DNA of 56,123 bases, taken from assembly GCA_040544425.1 (NCBI GenBank), contig JBEONO010000023.1:1-56123 (forward strand), written 5' to 3'. Each line of letters begins with the position of its first letter. The first letter of the stretch is position 1. Shown here one piece after another: positions 52,280 to 56,123 of the stretch. The notes under the pieces are model-generated. The model saw nothing but the letters and a program-made list of their open reading frames with translations. It did no database searches and was not told the DNA's origin. Both the position numbers and the translations under genes were made by a program. The stretch comes from Solimicrobium sp040544425. Its GTDB lineage: Bacteria; Pseudomonadota; Gammaproteobacteria; Burkholderiales; Burkholderiaceae_D.

Positions 52280-54809
52280 ATGCTGCGACTTTTTGTTTCG
52301 GAGCCGCTTTTTTCGCTGTTTTTTTCGCGGCCGGATCTTTTGGTTTGCGCTCTTCAAATTCAAAACTGATTTTACTGTCTTTACCTTTGACTAAAAACGC
52401 TTTAAACGGGCGTCTCGTGCGTTGTGAGATGAATCCAGGCAGCAAATCTGTCTTGCCCTCGTTGAGCAATTTCACCATTTGTTCGGGCAGTATTTCTTGC
52501 TGCAGGATAATGCGACCACTGCGGAAATCACAGGCTTTCGGTCTGGCGACAGTTTTCTCGCAAACGTAGGCTAATCCTAATTCGTACACATTGGAGCCAC
52601 ATTTTGGACAGGGGCCCAATACCGGTTGGCCCGTGAAATCAACTGGCTCAGAATCTTCGTTGTCTTGATTTTGCCCAAAGTCGAATTCCAGCTTGAGGTT
52701 AGTACCTTCATCGTCCGGAACGATTTTCAAGATGGCGGCAAACGGCCGACCCATTTTTGAACGGAATCCCTGTAATGGTCCGATTTCACGTTTGGCCAAT
52801 AACTCCTCAACTTCGGCAACTTCAAACTGTCGGCTGCCTGGCGTTTTGGAAATATTGAAGTCGCATTTGGTGCAGGCAAAGCGTCGGTAATTTTCTTTGA
52901 CGACACCACCACAATGCGGGCATGGCGTTGTTAAAGTCGAGTAGTCGCCTGGGATGGTGTCGTTGTTGTATTCCTTTGCGCGCTTGACGATGATTTGCGT
53001 CATTTGGGCAATTTCGCGCATGAATTCCTCGCGACTGATCTGCCCTTTTTCCATTTGCGCCAGTTTATGTTCCCAGCCGCCGGTCAATTCAGGCGACGTC
53101 AGTTCATCCACGCCCAAGCCACGAAGCAAAGTCATCAACTGAAAGGCTTTTGCTGTCGGTTGTAATTCGCGTCCCTCGCGGATCAGATAACGCTCGGTTA
53201 ACAGTCCCTCGATGATCGTTGCGCGCGTTGCCGGTGTGCCCAAACCTTTGCCGGACATTGCTTCTCGCAATTCGTCATCATCGACTAATTTCCCCGCACC
53301 TTCCATCGCCGACAATAATGTCGCCTCGGTATATCGGGCTGGTGGCTTGGTGACTAGTTCCTGGCCAGTAATCGATTCTGTTTTGACTTTTTCGTTCTTG
53401 GCCACCGGCACCAGTGTTCCATCTTCTTCACCAGCCGCAGCGGTTTCTTTACCGTAGATTGCCAGCCAGCCAGGCTTGATCATGACTTTGCCTTCAGTCT
53501 TGAACTGATGGCCCGACACCTCGGTTATTCGCGTTGTAATCTGGAACTCCGCAGCTGGATAAAATACCGCCATGAAGCGGCGGGTCACCAGGTCATACAG
53601 TTTCTGTTCTGGTTCGGATAAATTTTTTGGTGCTTGTGTTGTTGGGATAATCGCAAAGTGATCAGAAATTTTGCTGTTATCGAAAATTCGTTTGTTCGGC
53701 TTGACCCAACCCTGCTTCAAAATATTTGCGGCAAACTGTTGATAGTTATTGTTTTCTGAAATGACTTCCAAGGTCTCTTTGACTGATGTTATGTAGTCTT
53801 CCGGTAAATGGCGTGAATCAGTTCTTGGATAGGTCAATACCTTATGTTTTTCATATAAGGCTTGTGCCAGACCTAGTGTATTTTTGGCCGAAAAGCCGAA
53901 ACGCGAGTTGGCTTCGCGCTGCAAGCTCGTCAAGTCGAATAGGGCTGGCGCAATTTGTGTTGCTGGCTTCGATTCTTCTGTAACTATGCCGGTCTTGTTG
54001 CGACAGGCTGTGACTATCGAATCGGCTGCGGCTTTGCTCCACAGGCGCTCCGCTTTTTGTTCCGGATCCAATTCGTTTTTCTTGTGCAGATGATCTAACC
54101 ACCGTCCTTCATAGATTCCCGCCGCACAAACAAATTCGGCTCTAACCTCCCAGTATGCGCGGGGAACAAACTGTTTAATTTTTTCTTCGCGCTCGACAAC
54201 GATCGACAGCGTCGGGGTTTGCACTCGTCCGACTGTTGTCAGATAAAAACCACCTTCTTTGGAATTAAAGGCTGTCATTGCGCGGGTGCCATTTATCCCG
54301 ATCAGCCAGTCCGCTTCAGAGCGACAACGCGCAGCATCAGCCAGCGGCAGCATGTCGGAGTCGGAACGCAGGCGTGAAAAGCCTTCACGGATTGCATTGG
54401 GCGTCATGGACTGCAACCAAAGTCGCTGTATCGGTTGTTTCGCCTTGGCGTGTTGTGCAATAAGCCGAAAAATCAATTCACCCTCGCGGCCCGCGTCACA
54501 AGCGTTGATCAAGGCACTGACATCTTTACGCTTGATCAGTTTGGTCAGCACTTTCAGGCGTGATTCGGTCTTGGCGATCGGATTTAAGGCGAAATGCGGC
54601 GGTATCATGGGCAAATTAGCAAAACTCCACTTGCCACGTTTAACGTCGTATTCTTCCGGCACGGTAATTTCAAGCAAATGGCCGACTGCCGATGACAACA
54701 CATAGTCATCGGATTCGAAATACTCATCGTGTTTGGTGAATCCGCCCAGAGCCTTGGCAATATCAGATGCGACTGAAGGCTTTTCAGCAATGATGAGGGT
54801 CTTGGTCAT
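52278..54809 (-). CDS. topB: DNA topoisomerase III
   Basis: TopB is a type IA topoisomerase that resolves precatenanes and recombination intermediates. TOPRIM features are TLIIAEKPSVASDIAKALGG at the N-terminus and INACDAGREGELIFR near 100. The catalytic Tyr is in VLTYPRTDSRHLPEDY (about residue 333). Two zinc-ribbon-like Cys segments follow (CPHCGG and CTKC, then CPKCGS) and the protein ends in a Lys/Ala-rich tail. The 843 residues exceed the E. coli length by about 190, due to the C-terminal zinc region and tail. Confidence 0.95.
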   Translation of the reverse strand: MTKTLIIAEKPSVASDIAKALGGFTKHDEYFESDDYVLSSAVGHLLEITVPEEYDVKRGKWSFANLPMIPPHFALNPIAKTESRLKVLTKLIKRKDVSALINACDAGREGELIFRLIAQHAKAKQPIQRLWLQSMTPNAIREGFSRLRSDSDMLPLADAARCRSEADWLIGINGTRAMTAFNSKEGGFYLTTVGRVQTPTLSIVVEREEKIKQFVPRAYWEVRAEFVCAAGIYEGRWLDHLHKKNELDPEQKAERLWSKAAADSIVTACRNKTGIVTEESKPATQIAPALFDLTSLQREANSRFGFSAKNTLGLAQALYEKHKVLTYPRTDSRHLPEDYITSVKETLEVISENNNYQQFAANILKQGWVKPNKRIFDNSKISDHFAIIPTTQAPKNLSEPEQKLYDLVTRRFMAVFYPAAEFQITTRITEVSGHQFKTEGKVMIKPGWLAIYGKETAAAGEEDGTLVPVAKNEKVKTESITGQELVTKPPARYTEATLLSAMEGAGKLVDDDELREAMSGKGLGTPATRATIIEGLLTERYLIREGRELQPTAKAFQLMTLLRGLGVDELTSPELTGGWEHKLAQMEKGQISREEFMREIAQMTQIIVKRAKEYNNDTIPGDYSTLTTPCPHCGGVVKENYRRFACTKCDFNISKTPGSRQFEVAEVEELLAKREIGPLQGFRSKMGRPFAAILKIVPDDEGTNLKLEFDFGQNQDNEDSEPVDFTGQPVLGPCPKCGSNVYELGLAYVCEKTVARPKACDFRSGRIILQQEILPEQMVKLLNEGKTDLLPGFISQRTRRPFKAFLVKGKDSKISFEFEERKPKDPAAKKTAKKAAPKQKVAA

Positions 54810-54862
54810 ATTTTTTTATTTTCAATGAGATACGTGATAGAGCAATGATAGAGTTAGTAAGC

Positions 54863-54890
54863 ACTATAGATGCAATCGGCGACATTGCAA
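54863..54890 (-). promoter_or_regulatory. topB: Candidate promoter of topB
   Basis: On the minus strand TTGCAA (54885-54890), a 16-base spacer and TATAGT (54863-54868) lie about 55 bases upstream of the topB start. Confidence 0.4.
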
Positions 54891-55027
54891 AATTTTGCCC
54901 ATGATAATGCAAATTTGTAAAATAGATGCTGTTACTGGGGAACTTTGGAGATAAGCCTGCATTTTTTTACTTAAAACACAATAAAATAGCTCGAGGCGAG
55001 GTATTTTGACAAGTCTGTGTTGAATAA

Positions 55028-55489
55028 TCAGTGTAATAGACCGGGTTTGGCCTGCTCGTCGGAAGACAGTAATTCATCAAACATGAATACATCAGGTTCT
55101 TTGCCCTGGCTCCATAACATCATTAAGACAATGATCTTTAGCTTGTCAACGGTAATTGGTGATTCTTCGACAGCCAGAGCCCGATCGATAATAATCTCGC
55201 GTTGCTGTGAATTGATTAAGTTTGCCGATTCCAGGAATTGAATAAACCCAATCGCGGTAAAACCTAATAATGCAGCTTCCTGCGAAGCGTAAATGCGAAA
55301 ACTATTTACGTCAGGCTGCGTTGGACTGCTTTTGGTCGACTTTTTCAATACATCAAGCCAATCAATTGCTTCTGAAATCTCGTCGTCATCAAACCCGACC
55401 GCCGACAGTTTCTTGGCCAGGGCCGGTGGTTCAGGACAGGCGTCTGGGCGGTAATAAGTTTCGTAGAGGTAAACTAAAATATCGAACAT
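55028..55489 (-). CDS. smg: DUF494 family protein Smg
   Basis: Smg is a conserved small proteobacterial protein of unknown function, usually next to dprA. Starting at ATG 55489 gives 153 residues beginning MFDILVYLYETYYRPDACPE, the standard start; a longer frame from 55579 overlaps dprA and is unlikely. The family core FLESANLINSQQREIIIDRA and KLKIIVLMMLWSQ is present. It lies 52 bases after the dprA stop on the same strand, so it depends on transcription from the dprA side. Confidence 0.92.
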   Translation of the reverse strand: MFDILVYLYETYYRPDACPEPPALAKKLSAVGFDDDEISEAIDWLDVLKKSTKSSPTQPDVNSFRIYASQEAALLGFTAIGFIQFLESANLINSQQREIIIDRALAVEESPITVDKLKIIVLMMLWSQGKEPDVFMFDELLSSDEQAKPGLLH

Positions 55490-55541
55490 GGCGTAACTGT
55501 ACTGAATCGGTACGTAGTATTCAAGGTTTTTAATAGTTAAT

Positions 55542-56030
55542 TTAATCGAGACTGATGCGGCGATACAGGCCGCCAGCAATCATTTCAACCTGCCCGTCTA
55601 ATTCCATCATGACCAGCTTCGCGTTGATTTCGCCGAGCTCGATCTTGCAACGCTGCGCCAAATCTTCTGGATGAACCGCTTCGTAGCCCATCGCAGTCAG
55701 CAATGCAGAATCAACAGCGCAAGAACTGATTTTGCTGGTGCCAATGGCACTATTCGTTTGCGCATTAGCCACATTTATTCGTAATTCTTCAAGGATATCT
55801 TGTACATTTTCAACCAACTTTGCGCCTTGTTTGATGAGTTGATGGCACCCCTTGGCGAGTGGAGTATGAATCGATCCAGGGATTGCAAACACATCCCGGC
55901 CTTGTTCGGCAGCCATTCGTGCGGTGATCAAAGATCCGGATTGTGCCGCCGCTTCAACTACCAAAACGCCTTGCGACAAGCCCGAAATGAGGCGATTGCG
56001 ACGCGGGAAGTTTGATGCAATGGCGGGGGT
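55542..56030 (-). pseudogene. dprA: DNA-processing protein DprA, 5' part lost
   Basis: DprA loads RecA on incoming single-stranded DNA in natural transformation. The remaining part (about 163 codons) has NFPRRNRLISGLSQGVLVVE, GSLITARMAAEQGRDVFAIP and GCHQLIKQGAKLVENV, the C-terminal half of the Rossmann-like domain, plus the C-terminal winged helix (about the last 60 residues). Homology stops at TPAIASNFPRR. Upstream of that point the frame continues only into sequence that does not look like DprA (WDHY, then CGYCLK). The whole N-terminal part of the gene, about 200 residues, is missing here and presumably lies beyond the right edge, on the far side of an insertion. Confidence 0.75.
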
Positions 56031-56123
56031 ATAGTGGTCCCAGGATTTGAGACAGTAACCGCAGGGTAGTTTAAGCTGTTGTCTTGAAAAGGATGACAGC
56101 AAATGAGTGAAAGTAAAAAGCGC
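56031..56123 (+). mobile_element. Left end of an insertion sequence (IS3-like), partial
   Basis: Right after the DprA homology ends, the plus strand reads ATAGTGGTCCCAGGATTTGA and then GACAG, a pattern like the left inverted repeats of IS3-family elements. About 70 bases on, AAAGGATGA precedes an ATG (56103) that opens MSESKKR, a common start of IS3-type OrfA proteins. The element is cut by the window edge, so family, right end and target duplication cannot be seen. Confidence 0.5.
56103..56123 (+). CDS. Putative transposase OrfA, 5' end only
   Basis: Only seven codons (MSESKKR) are inside the window, with a good Shine-Dalgarno sequence AAAGGATGA upstream. Its orientation is opposite to dprA. 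Assignment rests on context and the IS-like terminus. Confidence 0.4.

Noticed and set aside
1..56123. CRISPR array, rRNA operon or prophage
   Set aside because: No regular repeat-spacer arrays, no rRNA sequence and no phage structural genes were seen in any part of the window.

Overview
The window looks like a chromosomal segment spanning the replication-origin region of a betaproteobacterium of the order Burkholderiales, most like Oxalobacteraceae with moderate GC (Undibacterium, Herminiimonas or Glaciimonas type). The grounds are gene order and family content: dnaA-dnaN-gyrB divergent from rpmH-rnpA-yidD-yidC-mnmE, an mla operon that includes mlaA, the run murA-his-tat-petABC-sspAB, and a PhaM-type granule protein. 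The species cannot be named from the sequence alone.

Layout. Positions 1-404 are non-coding with short repeats. 405-5526 (minus strand) carry gyrB, dnaN and dnaA; the dnaA-rpmH gap holds one perfect DnaA box beside an AT-rich stretch and is the oriC candidate. 6205-10570 (plus strand) carry rpmH, rnpA, yidD, yidC and mnmE. 10571-15922 is an AT-rich accessory block inserted between housekeeping genes: an RraA/HMG-aldolase-like enzyme, an MFS anion symporter overlapping a PAS-LuxR regulator, a divergent HU-like protein, and long gaps that look like decayed DNA. 15923-20764 hold a Gln/Tyr-rich lipoprotein, queC, two tandem DUF3108 genes, phaM and a REP-associated-type transposase gene (RAYT).

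20862-27005 encode glutamate synthase (gltB, gltD). 27166-31049 is the mlaFEDACB phospholipid-transport operon. 31193-34357 hold an ABC-2 exporter pair, a BolA-family gene and murA. 34365-41181 is a complete nine-gene hisGDCBHAFIE run, followed by a HIT protein and tatABC. 43145-46457 carry an NnrU-like protein, a DUF2461 protein, a DegS-like protease and a NIF3-like protein. 46919-49725 encode the cytochrome bc1 complex (petABC), whose Rieske subunit has a twin-arginine signal, so it is a likely client of the nearby Tat translocase. sspA, sspB, tRNA-Thr(UGU), tRNA-Arg(CCG), a c-type cytochrome, topB, smg and dprA follow.

The most notable points are: (1) dprA is broken at its 5' side by what looks like the start of an insertion sequence reading the other way at the right edge; (2) the RAYT keeps a full-length frame but has lost both catalytic positions of the family (HUH is H-F-Q, and the expected Tyr is Phe), sits 9 bases behind phaM, and is followed by two near-identical AT-rich direct repeats; (3) the accessory block 10571-15922 carries a possible enzyme-transporter-sensor module. 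No clearly new defence or signalling system was seen, and no CRISPR array or rRNA gene.
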